From Saccharothrix sp. ST-888 (GTDB lineage Bacteria > Actinomycetota > Actinomycetes > Streptomycetales > Streptomycetaceae), in NCBI RefSeq assembly GCF_000955975.1, contig NZ_JYJF01000016.1, positions 1 through 64,000 of the forward strand: a stretch of DNA of 64,000 bases, in the 5' to 3' direction. Both the position numbers and the translations under genes were made by a program. The notes under the pieces were generated by a model that was not told the DNA's origin, searched no databases, and worked only from the letters and a program-made list of their open reading frames with translations. Shown one piece after another: positions 17,239-25,545 of the stretch. Within the stretch, counting starts at the first letter, position 1, and every line of letters starts with the position of its first letter.

Positions 17239-18201
17239 ATGACCACCGTCAACCGCCTCCGGCCCCGCCGTTCCTGCCTCGCCGTGCCCGGGAGCAACCC
17301 GCGCTTCCTGGAGAAGGCCCAGGGGCTCGCAGCCGACCAGGTCTTCCTCGACCTGGAGGACGCCTGCGCCCCGCTGGTCAAGGAGAGCGCCCGGCACAAC
17401 ATCGTGGACGCGCTCAACAACGGCGACTGGGGCAGCAAGACCCGCGTCGTGCGGGTCAACGACTGGACCACCCACTGGACGTACCGGGACGTGATCACGG
17501 TCGTCGAGGGCGCCGGACCGAACCTGGACTGCATCATGCTGCCCAAGGTCCAGGACGCCACCCAGGTCAGGGCGCTCGACCTGCTGCTCACCCAGATCGA
17601 GAAGACGATGGGCTTCGAGGTCGGCCGGATCGGCATCGAGGCGCAGATCGAGAACGCCAAGGGCCTGGTCAACGTCGACGAGATCGCCGCCGCCTCGCCG
17701 CGGCTGGAGACGATCATCTTCGGCCCGGCCGACTTCATGGCCTCGATCAACATGAAGACCCTGGTGGTCGGCCAGCAGCCCCCCGGCTACCCGGCGGACG
17801 CCTACCACTACATCCTGATGCGCATCCTGATGGCCGCCCGCACGCACGACCTGCAGGCCATCGACGGCCCCTTCCTGCAGATCCGCAACCCCGACGGCTA
17901 CCGCGAGGTGGCCGGCCGCGCCGCCGCCCTGGGCTTCGACGGCAAGTGGGTGCTGCACCCGGACCAGGTCGCCATCGCCAACGAGGTCTTCTCCCCCTCC
18001 CAGGAGGACTACGACCACGCCGAGCTGATCCTGGACGCCTACGACTGGTGCACCTCGGAGGCCGGCGGCGCCAAGGGCTCCGCGATGCTCGGCGACGAGA
18101 TGATCGACGAGGCCAGCCGCAAGATGGCCCTGGTCATCGCGGGCAAGGGCCGCGCCGCCGGGTTCGAGCGCACCTCCAAGTTCGAGCCCCCGCAGGCCTG
18201 A
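17239..18201 (+). CDS. Malyl-CoA/beta-methylmalyl-CoA lyase (CitE-like)
   Basis: The 320-residue protein belongs to the CitE/malyl-CoA lyase family (RRSCLAVPGSNPRFLEKAQGLAADQVFLDLEDACAP at the N-terminus, IEAQIENAKGLVNVDEIAAASPRLETIIFGPADF, and GKWVLHPDQVAIAN). The Glu of IEAQIE and the Asp of LDLEDA supply the usual Mg ligands. In the ethylmalonyl-CoA pathway Mcl cleaves beta-methylmalyl-CoA to propionyl-CoA and glyoxylate. AAGGAA precedes the ATG at 17239, 22 bases after the mutase stop, and the gene is co-transcribed with its neighbours. CitE-like enzymes of other function exist, and the assignment rests on the cluster. Confidence 0.92.
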   Translation: MTTVNRLRPRRSCLAVPGSNPRFLEKAQGLAADQVFLDLEDACAPLVKESARHNIVDALNNGDWGSKTRVVRVNDWTTHWTYRDVITVVEGAGPNLDCIMLPKVQDATQVRALDLLLTQIEKTMGFEVGRIGIEAQIENAKGLVNVDEIAAASPRLETIIFGPADFMASINMKTLVVGQQPPGYPADAYHYILMRILMAARTHDLQAIDGPFLQIRNPDGYREVAGRAAALGFDGKWVLHPDQVAIANEVFSPSQEDYDHAELILDAYDWCTSEAGGAKGSAMLGDEMIDEASRKMALVIAGKGRAAGFERTSKFEPPQA

Positions 18202-18220
18202 GACCCCTAAGGAAGACGCG

Positions 18221-18724
18221 ATGCAGTTCGGACGCACCTACGAGGAGTTCGAGGTCGGCGCGGTCTACAAGCACTGGCCCGGCAAGACGGTCACCGAGTA
18301 CGACGACCACCTCTTCTGCCTGCTCACCATGAACCACCACCCGCTCCACATGGACGCCAACTATGCGGAGAACACGACGGACTTCGGCAAGAACGTCGTA
18401 GTGGGCAACTACATCTACTCCCTGCTGCTCGGCATGTCCGTCCCGGACGTCTCCGGCAAGGCCATCGCCAACCTGGAGATCGAGTCGCTGCGCCACGTCG
18501 CGCCGACCTTCCACGGCGACACGATCTACGGCGAGACGACCGTCCTCGACAAGTGGCCGTCCAAGTCCAAGGACGACCGGGGCATCGTCTACGTCGAGAC
18601 CAAGGGCTACAAGCAGGACGGCACGGTCGTCTGCATCTTCCGCCGCAAGGTGATGGTGCCGACCGAGACCTACATCAAGGAGCGCGGCGGAGAGCAGCCC
18701 GGACGGCCGACCCCGCTCTCCTGA
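18221..18724 (+). CDS. MaoC-like mesaconyl-CoA hydratase
   Basis: The 167-residue protein is a single hotdog-fold MaoC-type hydratase (FGRTYEEFEVGAVYKHWPGKTVTEYDDHLFCLLTMNHHPLHMDANYAE, with the catalytic D-x4-H pattern in the DDHLFCLLTMNHHPLH region). In the pathway it would interconvert mesaconyl-CoA and beta-methylmalyl-CoA. Proteobacterial Mch is about twice this length with two hotdog units, so a homodimer would be needed here. It follows the lyase with 19 bases between, and a hairpin after it may separate it from the dehydrogenase gene. The function is assigned by context and family. Confidence 0.88.
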   Translation: MQFGRTYEEFEVGAVYKHWPGKTVTEYDDHLFCLLTMNHHPLHMDANYAENTTDFGKNVVVGNYIYSLLLGMSVPDVSGKAIANLEIESLRHVAPTFHGDTIYGETTVLDKWPSKSKDDRGIVYVETKGYKQDGTVVCIFRRKVMVPTETYIKERGGEQPGRPTPLS

Positions 18725-18785
18725 GCCCCACACCCCAAGACCCCGGACGGGGAGGCCGCCGTCATCGGCCACCCCTCACCCGGAC

Positions 18786-18827
18786 ACGGGGGCCCTGCTG
18801 CCGCAGCCACGCCGGCCGGGCCCCCGT
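18786..18827 (+). terminator. Hairpin between the hydratase and dehydrogenase genes
   Basis: ACGGGGGCCC at 18786-18795 pairs perfectly with GGGCCCCCGT at 18818-18827. It lies 61 bases past the hydratase stop and 80 before the dehydrogenase start. It could be a partial terminator that lowers expression of the last gene. TATACAT at 18888-18894, 13 bases before the next ATG, might serve a second start of transcription. Confidence 0.5.
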
Positions 18828-18907
18828 CACCCCCACTTCCCCGCCGCCCGCCACCGCCCTTCACGGGCGCGCCGCGCGCGACACCTCTATACATACGGAG
18901 CCGCACG

Positions 18908-20110
18908 ATGGGACGCCTCGCACAGACCGACGGCCTCACCGAGATCCAGCGGGACATCCTCGCCACCGTGCGGGACTTTGTCGACAAGGAGATCATCCCG
19001 GTCGCGACCGAGCTGGAGCACCGGGACGAGTACCCGACCGCGATCGTGGAGGGGATGAAGCAGCTCGGCCTGTTCGGCCTGACCATCCCCGAGGAGTTCG
19101 GCGGCCTCGGCGAGTCGCTGCTGACCTACGCGCTGGTGGTCGAGGAGATCGCCCGCGGCTGGATGTCGGTCTCCGGCATCGTCAACACGCACTTCATCGT
19201 CGCCCACATGATCAACGCCCACGGCACCCAGGAGCAGAAGGAGTACTTCCTGCCCCGAATGGCGGCCGGCGAGATCCGCGGCGCCTTCTCGATGTCCGAG
19301 CCGGGCCTCGGCTCCGACGTCGCCGCGATCTCCACCAAGGGCGTCAGGGACGGAGACTTCTACGTCCTCAACGGCCAGAAGATGTGGCTGACCAACGGCG
19401 GCACCTCCACCCTGGTCGCGGTGCTGTGCAAGACCGACGAGGGCGGCTCGACGCCGTACAAGAACATGACCACCTTCCTGGTCGAGAAGACGCCCGGCTT
19501 CGGCCCCAACCCGACGGTCCCCGGCCTCACCGTGCCCGGGAAGATCGAGAAGATGGGCTACAAGGGCGTCGACACCACCGAGCTGGTGCTCCAGGACGTC
19601 CGCATCCCGGCCGACCGGATCCTGGGCGGGGTCCCGGGCCGGGGCTTCTACCAGATGATGGACGGCGTCGAGGTCGGCCGGGTCAACGTCGCGGCCCGCG
19701 GCTGCGGTGTCGCCCGGCGCGCCTTCGAGCTGGGCATCTCGTACGCCCAGCAGCGGTCCACCTTCGGCAAGAAGATCGCCGAGCACCAGGCGATCCAGTT
19801 CAAGCTGGCCGAGATGGCCACCAAGGTCGAGGCCGCCCACCAGATGATGGTGATGGCCGCCCGCAAGAAGGACAGCGGCGAGCGGAACGACCTGGAGGCG
19901 GGGATGGCCAAGTACCTCGCCTCCGAGTACTGCAAGGAGGTCGTCGAGGACGCCTTCCGGATCCACGGCGGCTACGGCTTCTCCAAGGAGTACGAGATCG
20001 AGCGCCTCTACCGCGAGGCTCCGATGCTGCTGATCGGTGAAGGTACTGCGGAGATCCAGAAGATGATCGTGGGCCGCCGCCTGCTGGAGGAGTACCGCAT
20101 CGCGGAGTGA
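18908..20110 (+). CDS. Acyl-CoA dehydrogenase, probable methylsuccinyl-CoA dehydrogenase
   Basis: The 400-residue flavoprotein has the standard acyl-CoA dehydrogenase layout. The N-terminal helical domain is followed by the FAD-binding segment GAFSMSEPGLGSDVAAISTKGVRDGDFYVLNGQKMWLTNGG, and the C-terminal half has YAQQRSTFGKKIAEHQAIQFKLAEMATKVEAA and IHGGYGFSKEYEIERLYREAPMLLIGEGTAEIQKMIVGRRLL. Being the last gene of the ethylmalonyl-CoA set, it should oxidise (2S)-methylsuccinyl-CoA to mesaconyl-CoA. It is shorter than proteobacterial Mcd (about 550 residues as I recall), so only the core dehydrogenase is present. GGAG precedes the ATG. Confidence 0.9.
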   Translation: MGRLAQTDGLTEIQRDILATVRDFVDKEIIPVATELEHRDEYPTAIVEGMKQLGLFGLTIPEEFGGLGESLLTYALVVEEIARGWMSVSGIVNTHFIVAHMINAHGTQEQKEYFLPRMAAGEIRGAFSMSEPGLGSDVAAISTKGVRDGDFYVLNGQKMWLTNGGTSTLVAVLCKTDEGGSTPYKNMTTFLVEKTPGFGPNPTVPGLTVPGKIEKMGYKGVDTTELVLQDVRIPADRILGGVPGRGFYQMMDGVEVGRVNVAARGCGVARRAFELGISYAQQRSTFGKKIAEHQAIQFKLAEMATKVEAAHQMMVMAARKKDSGERNDLEAGMAKYLASEYCKEVVEDAFRIHGGYGFSKEYEIERLYREAPMLLIGEGTAEIQKMIVGRRLLEEYRIAE

Positions 20111-20132
20111 GACACGCCGGTGAGCACCCGGT

Positions 20133-20157
20133 CCGGATTCCGCCACGCCGAATCCGG
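20133..20157 (+). terminator. Hairpin terminator after the dehydrogenase
   Basis: CCGGATTC at 20133-20140 pairs with GAATCCGG at 20150-20157 around a nine-base loop, starting 22 bases after the stop codon. This probably ends the ethylmalonyl-CoA operon. Confidence 0.65.
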
Positions 20158-20292
20158 GCCCGGGAGCCCGGCACGAGAGCCATTCGAAAGCCAGGAGGCG
20201 GGCGTGCGGGCCTGCCTCCCGGCCCCGCCGTACCGCGGCAGTCCCCGGGCCTGGTCAGCCGATCGGGGGCGGTACGGCGATTTGGGGAAGGT

Positions 20293-20326
20293 CGTAGGGC
20301 GCGTACCCGCCGGTACGCGCCCTACG
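20293..20326. terminator. Perfect 15-bp hairpin
   Basis: The 15-base arm CGTAGGGCGCGTACC pairs perfectly with its complement across the four-base loop CGCC. It lies 183 bases past the operon's last stop and acts as a second, stronger terminator or as a separate structural element. Confidence 0.6.
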
Positions 20327-20699
20327 GCATACCTGCTCGCCCCAAACGCCCCAGAACGGCCCACAGGGCCCGCTCAGCGCCGTTCCAGCCCCTTCCCCAG
20401 ACTGCGGGACGCGGAGCTGACTCCCAGTCAGCCAGGACCCGCCTCGTCGCTCTTGTCCGAATTGAGACATGGGTCACGCGCTTCGTCCAGCCTCTTGGGA
20501 ACCGCGCCGAGCCGAGCTACGGTCGTACACATAGCAGGCACAGATCGGCGCCGCACCGGACTCCTGAACAAGCAGGCGGCTTGCCCACCTACCGCCTGGT
20601 CCCGATAGCATCCACCGGGACAGCAGCCGTCCCCATCTCACCCGATCCCCGCGGTGGCCCCCGTCCAGCGGCCATGATCCCCCGCGACTAAGGTCTTCG
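20327..20699 (+). promoter_or_regulatory. Upstream region of psd
   Basis: No convincing gene lies in these 370 bases. A weak promoter candidate has TTGCCC at 20581-20586 and TAGCAT at 20606-20611, spaced by 19 bp, about 90 bases before the psd start. AAGGT stands before that ATG. Confidence 0.35.
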
Positions 20700-21389
20700 A
20701 TGCCCATCAGCCCGTCCCCTCACACCTCCGCTCCGGCCGGCGCCCTCGACGCCCCGGCGGGCGGTCGGCGTCCCCGCGTGACCATTGCGCGCGGCGCCAC
20801 CCCCTGGTTCGTCCCGACCCTGGCCACTGCCGCCCTCACCACCGCCCTCACCAGGCGGAACGGCAAGTGGGCCGTGGCAGCGGTACCGGCCTGCGCGCTC
20901 GGCGCGGGCATGCTGTGGTTCTTCCGCGACCCGGAGCGCGAGATCGGCGCCGGCAGAGTGATCTCCCCCGCCGACGGTGTGGTGCAGAGCATCGATGCCT
21001 GGCCGGACGGCCGGACCCGTGTCGCGATCTTCATGAGCCCGCTCAACGTGCACGTCAACCGCGCCCCGCTGCCCGGCACGGTGACCTCCGTCGAACACGT
21101 CGCCGGCGGCTTCGTCCCGGCGTTCAACAAGGACAGCGACCGCAACGAGCGCGTCGTCTGGCACTTCGACACCGAGCTCGGCGACATCGAGATGGTGCAG
21201 ATCGCGGGGGCCGTGGCCCGCCGCATCGTGCCGTACGTGGACGCCGGCACCAAGGTCGAGCAGGGCGAGCGGATCGGGCTGATCCGCTTCGGCTCTCGCG
21301 TAGACACCTACCTGCCGGCCGGCGTCGACGTCGGCGTCGAGGTCGGCCAGAAGACCACTGCCGGGGTGACACGCCTTGACCGTGACTGA
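20700..21389 (+). CDS. psd: Phosphatidylserine decarboxylase (short type)
   Basis: The 229-residue proenzyme converts phosphatidylserine to phosphatidylethanolamine at the membrane. It has a proline-rich N-terminus, hydrophobic stretches near residues 45-75, then FFRDPEREI, ISPADGVVQSI, FMSPLNVHVNRAPLPG and the self-cleavage site IRFGSRVD, where Ser199 after Gly198 becomes the pyruvoyl group. FGSR in place of LGST is typical of the short bacterial form. Its last 14 bases overlap the start of pssA, so the two enzymes of the pathway are translationally coupled. No regulatory motif was recognised upstream. Confidence 0.95.
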   Translation: MPISPSPHTSAPAGALDAPAGGRRPRVTIARGATPWFVPTLATAALTTALTRRNGKWAVAAVPACALGAGMLWFFRDPEREIGAGRVISPADGVVQSIDAWPDGRTRVAIFMSPLNVHVNRAPLPGTVTSVEHVAGGFVPAFNKDSDRNERVVWHFDTELGDIEMVQIAGAVARRIVPYVDAGTKVEQGERIGLIRFGSRVDTYLPAGVDVGVEVGQKTTAGVTRLDRD

Positions 21390-22254
21390 TCCTGAGACTC
21401 TCGTCGGCCTGAGCGAGGAGGAGGAGACCGGCCTGCACCGCCGCCGCTGGGCACGCGACCGCGAGCTGCGCGCCCCCCGCTCGCCGCAGCACCTCTCCAC
21501 CGCCGACTTCCTGACCCTGGGCAACGCCGTCTGCGGCTTCATGGCGATCTACTCGATCACCACCGGGGTCCTGATGCCGCACCTGATGGGCGACGCCATG
21601 CCGAACCGGCACAGCGCGGCCACCGCCGTGACGCTGCTGCTGATCGGCTCGATGTGCGACCTCTTCGACGGCCTGGTGGCGCGCAAGCTGCGCTCCTCCG
21701 CGCTCGGCGCCGAGCTCGACAACCTGGCCGACCTGATCAGCTTCGGCATCGCGCCGGCCTACTTCGTCGCGGTCTGGGGCATCGTCTCGCCGGACAGCAA
21801 CCAGCAGCTCTCGGCGTTCATCGCGGTGACCGTCCTGCTCGCCGTGGTCCTGCGGCTGGCCAGGTTCTCCGCCGTGAAGATGCGGCCGGGGATCTTCCAG
21901 GGCATGCCCTGCCCGATGGGCGCGATGACGGTGATCGCCATCGTGCTGCTCGAACCGCCGCTGATGCTCGGCCTGCTGATGATCCTCGGCGTGGCGTACC
22001 TGATGGTGAGCCGCATCGAGTACCCCAAGCCGCAGGGCCTGCTGGCCACGGCGACGCTCTGCTGGATCGTGGTCTCCATCGGCTGCCTGGCGGCCTGGGC
22101 CGCCGGCCTGCCGGGCGGCGACACGCTGATGCACATCGGGGCGATCGCGCAGATCACGCTGGCCGCGATGGCGCCGCTGCTGGTCATCCGCCGCAAGGTG
22201 GGCCAGAAGGTGGGCGACGTCCGCGCCCGCCGCGCGGAGTCGCGGGGCTGCTGA
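21376..22254 (+). CDS. pssA: CDP-diacylglycerol--serine O-phosphatidyltransferase
   Basis: The 292-residue integral membrane enzyme makes phosphatidylserine from CDP-diacylglycerol and serine. The CDP-alcohol phosphotransferase signature D-x2-DG-x2-AR-x8-G-x3-D-x3-D is complete in CDLFDGLVARKLRSSALGAELDNLAD (about residues 94-119). Six or more hydrophobic segments follow. The start is a TTG at 21376 inside the end of psd, so translation is coupled. An 18-bp perfect hairpin follows the stop and ends the operon. The two genes supply substrate and product of consecutive steps. Confidence 0.95.
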   Translation: MTVTDPETLVGLSEEEETGLHRRRWARDRELRAPRSPQHLSTADFLTLGNAVCGFMAIYSITTGVLMPHLMGDAMPNRHSAATAVTLLLIGSMCDLFDGLVARKLRSSALGAELDNLADLISFGIAPAYFVAVWGIVSPDSNQQLSAFIAVTVLLAVVLRLARFSAVKMRPGIFQGMPCPMGAMTVIAIVLLEPPLMLGLLMILGVAYLMVSRIEYPKPQGLLATATLCWIVVSIGCLAAWAAGLPGGDTLMHIGAIAQITLAAMAPLLVIRRKVGQKVGDVRARRAESRGC

Positions 22255-22271
22255 GCCCGCCGTGAACGCCC

Positions 22272-22310
22272 GGAGGGGCCCGGATCCTGGATCAGGATCC
22301 GGGCCCCTCC
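22272..22310 (+). terminator. Strong 18-bp hairpin terminator after pssA
   Basis: GGAGGGGCCCGGATCCTG pairs perfectly with its complement across a three-base loop, beginning 17 bases after the pssA stop. It is one of the strongest hairpins in the window. Confidence 0.85.
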
Positions 22311-22363
22311 GCCGTTCCGGGACAGGAGCCCTGGGCCTTTCAGGGGCAAGGGTGGGCAAATCC

Positions 22364-22531
22364 GGGGCGCGGGGAACTGCGCGCGGCGGAAGGTGACCGG
22401 GGTCGGTCGAGCACGGCGGGCCGGTTGCAGGACCTCCGGGTGGGGCGGTGCGACTTGATTACCGGAGGTACGTGCGGGTCCGGGGCCTTCCGGTTCGCGC
22501 ACGCGGTTGATCAAGCAGAGCCCCGCGCCCC
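22364..22531. repeat. Dispersed GGGGCGCGGGGAACTGCGCG inverted repeat
   Basis: The element starts GGGGCGCGGGGAACTGCGCG and ends AGCCCCGCGCCCC. An inner pair GGAAGG and CCTTCC, and the phrase GTTGATCAAGCAGAG before the right end, are shared with the copy at 37830-37944. It lies between convergent genes (pssA and the 22550 gene), and the copy may stop transcription from the right. Confidence 0.72.
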
Positions 22532-22549
22532 TGAGCGGCCCCGGCAGGG

Positions 22550-24052
22550 CTAGGCGCCGCCGTGGTGGACGCTGAAGGCGGAGCGGCGGGCCGCACGGGC
22601 CACGGCGGGGTCCGGGTGGACGCCCGCGACGGCGGTGAGCACGGAGGCCGCCCGGGGGTGGCCGGACTGCCTGGCCCGGTTGAACAGCCGGACCGGCTCG
22701 CCCGCCGAGGCGCCCTCGACATGGCCCACCAGCAGCTCGGTCTCACCGTGGTCGAGGACGGCGGCGGCCGTGTCCACCCAGAGCCAGGCGGCGTCGTCCG
22801 CACCGAGCACGTCGGCCGGCGAGACCCCCTCGTCCGACTGCTCGGCCAGCCAGAGCAGCGCGTACGGCCGCAGTACCGGCTCGTCCACGGCGGCCCGGAC
22901 GGCCTGCTCGGCGGTGCCGCCCGCGACCCGGAGCGCCTCGAAGGCGAGCCCGCGCAGCAGCGCGTCCTCGCCCCGGGCGGCGTCCAGCAGCTCGGCGACC
23001 GCACGGTCCACCGGGCGGGCGGCGACCCAGGCCCGGTACTCGGCGCGGGCCGGGCCGGGAGAGTAGTTGGCGCAGGCGTCCAGGAGCTCCAGGGCGCTCT
23101 GCTCGATGTGCCCGGCCGCGGTCTGGGCGACCGTGCAGATCTCCTCCAGCTTGGCGCGCACGGCCCAGTGCCCGAGCAGGGAGAGCTCCGCGGCCTCGTC
23201 CCGGCGGACCAGGGCGCCGACGGCGGCGAGGCCGTCCAGCATCCAGTCGAGGACGGCGGCGACGTCCGAGGGGGCCGGCGGGTTGTCCACCTGCGGCTCA
23301 CGGCAGGTGCCGCGAACCGCGGAGACGGCCGAGGCGGCGTGCGGGACCGGGGAGAGCGCCAGCGTGCCGGTGCCTGCGCCGTGGCGGCGCTCGTCCAGGC
23401 CGCGCCGGAGCAGTTCGAGCAGCTCGCTGTCGGCGACCGGGCCGTCCACCAGGTGCAGGAAGGAGAGCAGGTGGGGCGCGTGGTCGACGGCCTGCCCGGC
23501 GAGGACGGCGAAGACTCCGCGCATCGCGGCGGGCGGGACGGGGGCGACCAGCGTCCAGGAGTCGAACAGCGCGGACCAGCCCCGGATCACCGCCTCGTCG
23601 TCGTGCTCCCAGGCGTGCAGCCGCCAGCCCGGTCCGGCACCGCCCTCGCGCGGTTCGACCAGACCCACCAGCAGGGCCTGGCCCCAGGCCTTGGCCGCGG
23701 CGCCGACCGTCATGGCGAGGGCGCGCCCTGCGGCGCGGGCGTCGTCGGAGAGCAGCTCGCCCCGGCGGTCGACCTTGTCGAGTTCACCCGCCCAGCGCGC
23801 GATCCGGACCGCGTCCACGAGCATCCGGCGGGCCAGCGGGGCGAGCTCGGCCGGTGCGGGGAAGCCGTCGGGCACCGGAACCCTCCCCCGTCCCGGCTTG
23901 GGCGCCGGGGTACGGCGGCGGGCTCCGGCGGGGTGGCCGGGGTGCGCGCCGTCGGCGCGGCGGACCGTACCGGGCAGACGGGTCACCGTCGCACCGGTAC
24001 CGATCGTCGGCGGGAGCGGGGCATCACGGTCGCGCGGGTTCCGAGACGTCAC
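22550..24052 (-). CDS. Conserved actinomycete protein of unknown function
   Basis: I do not recognise this 500-residue protein. Its first 60 residues are disordered and rich in Pro and Arg. The rest is alpha-helical with many Leu/Ala repeats and reads like HEAT- or tetratricopeptide-type helical repeats near the C-terminus (RLFNRARQSGHPRAASVLTAVAGVHPDPAVARAARRSAF). No signal peptide, membrane segment or catalytic motif stands out. The start is a GTG at 24052. The 251 bases upstream hold an inverted repeat, TGATCG-N8-CGATCA (24262-24281), that could be an operator. The gene ends 19 bases from the dispersed repeat element. Confidence 0.8.
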   Translation of the reverse strand: MTSRNPRDRDAPLPPTIGTGATVTRLPGTVRRADGAHPGHPAGARRRTPAPKPGRGRVPVPDGFPAPAELAPLARRMLVDAVRIARWAGELDKVDRRGELLSDDARAAGRALAMTVGAAAKAWGQALLVGLVEPREGGAGPGWRLHAWEHDDEAVIRGWSALFDSWTLVAPVPPAAMRGVFAVLAGQAVDHAPHLLSFLHLVDGPVADSELLELLRRGLDERRHGAGTGTLALSPVPHAASAVSAVRGTCREPQVDNPPAPSDVAAVLDWMLDGLAAVGALVRRDEAAELSLLGHWAVRAKLEEICTVAQTAAGHIEQSALELLDACANYSPGPARAEYRAWVAARPVDRAVAELLDAARGEDALLRGLAFEALRVAGGTAEQAVRAAVDEPVLRPYALLWLAEQSDEGVSPADVLGADDAAWLWVDTAAAVLDHGETELLVGHVEGASAGEPVRLFNRARQSGHPRAASVLTAVAGVHPDPAVARAARRSAFSVHHGGA

Positions 24053-24303
24053 GCCGTGCAGTCTTCCCCGTGCACCGGCCTTCTGTCACATCGGGTTCGG
24101 CGCGTCTTTGGCCGCCCGGTGAGAAGCGATGGAAGAGATCGGGCAACAGCCCGCAAACCGGGCCTGAACATTCGAATGGTTGGCCTGATTCGAGTGTCGT
24201 GTCCCCAACAAGATGATCGACACTCCGTCAGGTTCAGGTCACCGGGAGCCCCCGGGGCACCTGATCGATGGTGACCGATCATCCACGGAGAGTGACTACG
24301 TGG

Positions 24304-25419
24304 TCAGAGCAGCGGGGTGAGCCAGCGGCGCAGCGCCTCCGCGTAGCCGTCCGGGTGGGCGTTCCACAGTTGCGTGTGCTCCGCACCGGGCAGCTCGTGC
24401 AGGCTCACCAGGTCGGGGCGGTGGTGCGCGAGGCGGCGGGCGGCTCCGATCGGCGCGATGCCGTCGGCCGGACTGCCCAGCAGCAGGGTGGGGACCCGCA
24501 GCTCCGTACCGTCCGCGAGGCGGGCGAAGGCGGCCGGATCCACCTTGGTACGGCCTTCGGCGGCCAGCGCGCCCAGCTCGGCCAGGGCACCCGGGATACC
24601 CGCCCGGACGCTCTCCCGGCGCACGCCGGCGGACCAGTCGAGGATCGGGGAGTCCAGCACCAGTCCGGCGATCGAGGCCCGCCGGGCGGACCTGGCCGCC
24701 GTCAGCAGGCACATCGTGGCGCCGAGCGACCAGCCGTACAGGACGACCCGTCCCGCGCCGCTGTCCAGGGCGAGCCCGATCGCCGACTCGACGTCCCGCC
24801 ACTCGGTCTCGCCGAAGTGGCCGAGCCCGTCCGGCGAGGGCGGGGCCCCGGCGTCGCCCCGGTAGGTGACGGTCAGGGTCGGCAGTTTCAGCGAGCGCAG
24901 CAGCGGGAGCACCGGCAGCGCCTGGGTGCGGTCGGCGCCGGGGCCGTGCACCAGGATCACCCAGGTCCCGCGCATCCCGGGGACGTACCAGGCGGGCAGC
25001 AGTCCGAGCTCGCCCTCGGCGGCGGTCTCGGTGAAGTCGAGGCCGAGGGCGGTGGTCGGGTCGCCGAGGTAGACCCGGGGGGTCATCTCGACCTCGGTGC
25101 CGACGGCGAGGGTGCCGCGCTCCGCGCGCTCCAGCCGGCGGGTGACGGTCTGGACGTCGGTGCCCAGCACCTCGCCGACCACCGCGTGGCCGCCGCCGCG
25201 CCACTCCAGCGCGTACCGGCCCGGACGTTCGCTCTCCGGGGCCCGGGTGAGGGCGACCCGCCCGGCGGCGAGCTCGTGCACCCGGAGGGTGGCGGCCAGG
25301 CCCGGCCTCCCGGCCGGCGGGCGGACCGAGCGCTCGGACACCCTGCGGCCGATCAGGACCACGGCTGCTCCGGCTCCGACGGCGGTGGCTGCCACGGCGG
25401 CGGCGGTTCCCCAACGCAT
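24304..25419 (-). CDS. Membrane-anchored alpha/beta hydrolase
   Basis: The 371-residue protein has one N-terminal membrane segment (AAAVAATAVGAGAAVVLIG, about residues 6-24), an extra domain of about 110 residues, then an alpha/beta-hydrolase fold. The nucleophile elbow is GWSLGA and the oxyanion strand is VILVHGPGADRTQ. The acid is probably the Asp of LLLGSPADGI and the base the His of GAEHTQLW. It resembles esterase or thioesterase-like serine hydrolases acting outside the membrane. The ATG at 25419 is chosen because the anchor follows at once. An upstream extension is not conserved-looking. Substrate unknown. Confidence 0.85.
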   Translation of the reverse strand: MRWGTAAAVAATAVGAGAAVVLIGRRVSERSVRPPAGRPGLAATLRVHELAAGRVALTRAPESERPGRYALEWRGGGHAVVGEVLGTDVQTVTRRLERAERGTLAVGTEVEMTPRVYLGDPTTALGLDFTETAAEGELGLLPAWYVPGMRGTWVILVHGPGADRTQALPVLPLLRSLKLPTLTVTYRGDAGAPPSPDGLGHFGETEWRDVESAIGLALDSGAGRVVLYGWSLGATMCLLTAARSARRASIAGLVLDSPILDWSAGVRRESVRAGIPGALAELGALAAEGRTKVDPAAFARLADGTELRVPTLLLGSPADGIAPIGAARRLAHHRPDLVSLHELPGAEHTQLWNAHPDGYAEALRRWLTPLL

Positions 25420-25545
25420 AGCGCTCCCCGGTGTGCTGGACGGGACGGTGCCTCCCAGTCCACTCTCCGGGCCGCGCGCGTGCCACCGGGGCGAGTCCGT
25501 CCGTGCGGGCCGGGCACTGCAGGCCATGCGGATCCCCGCCGCTCG

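Noticed and set aside
20111..20699. Small gene or RNA between the dehydrogenase and psd
   Set aside because: Several frames are open but none has a ribosome-binding site with a steady third-position bias; hairpins account for the visible structure.
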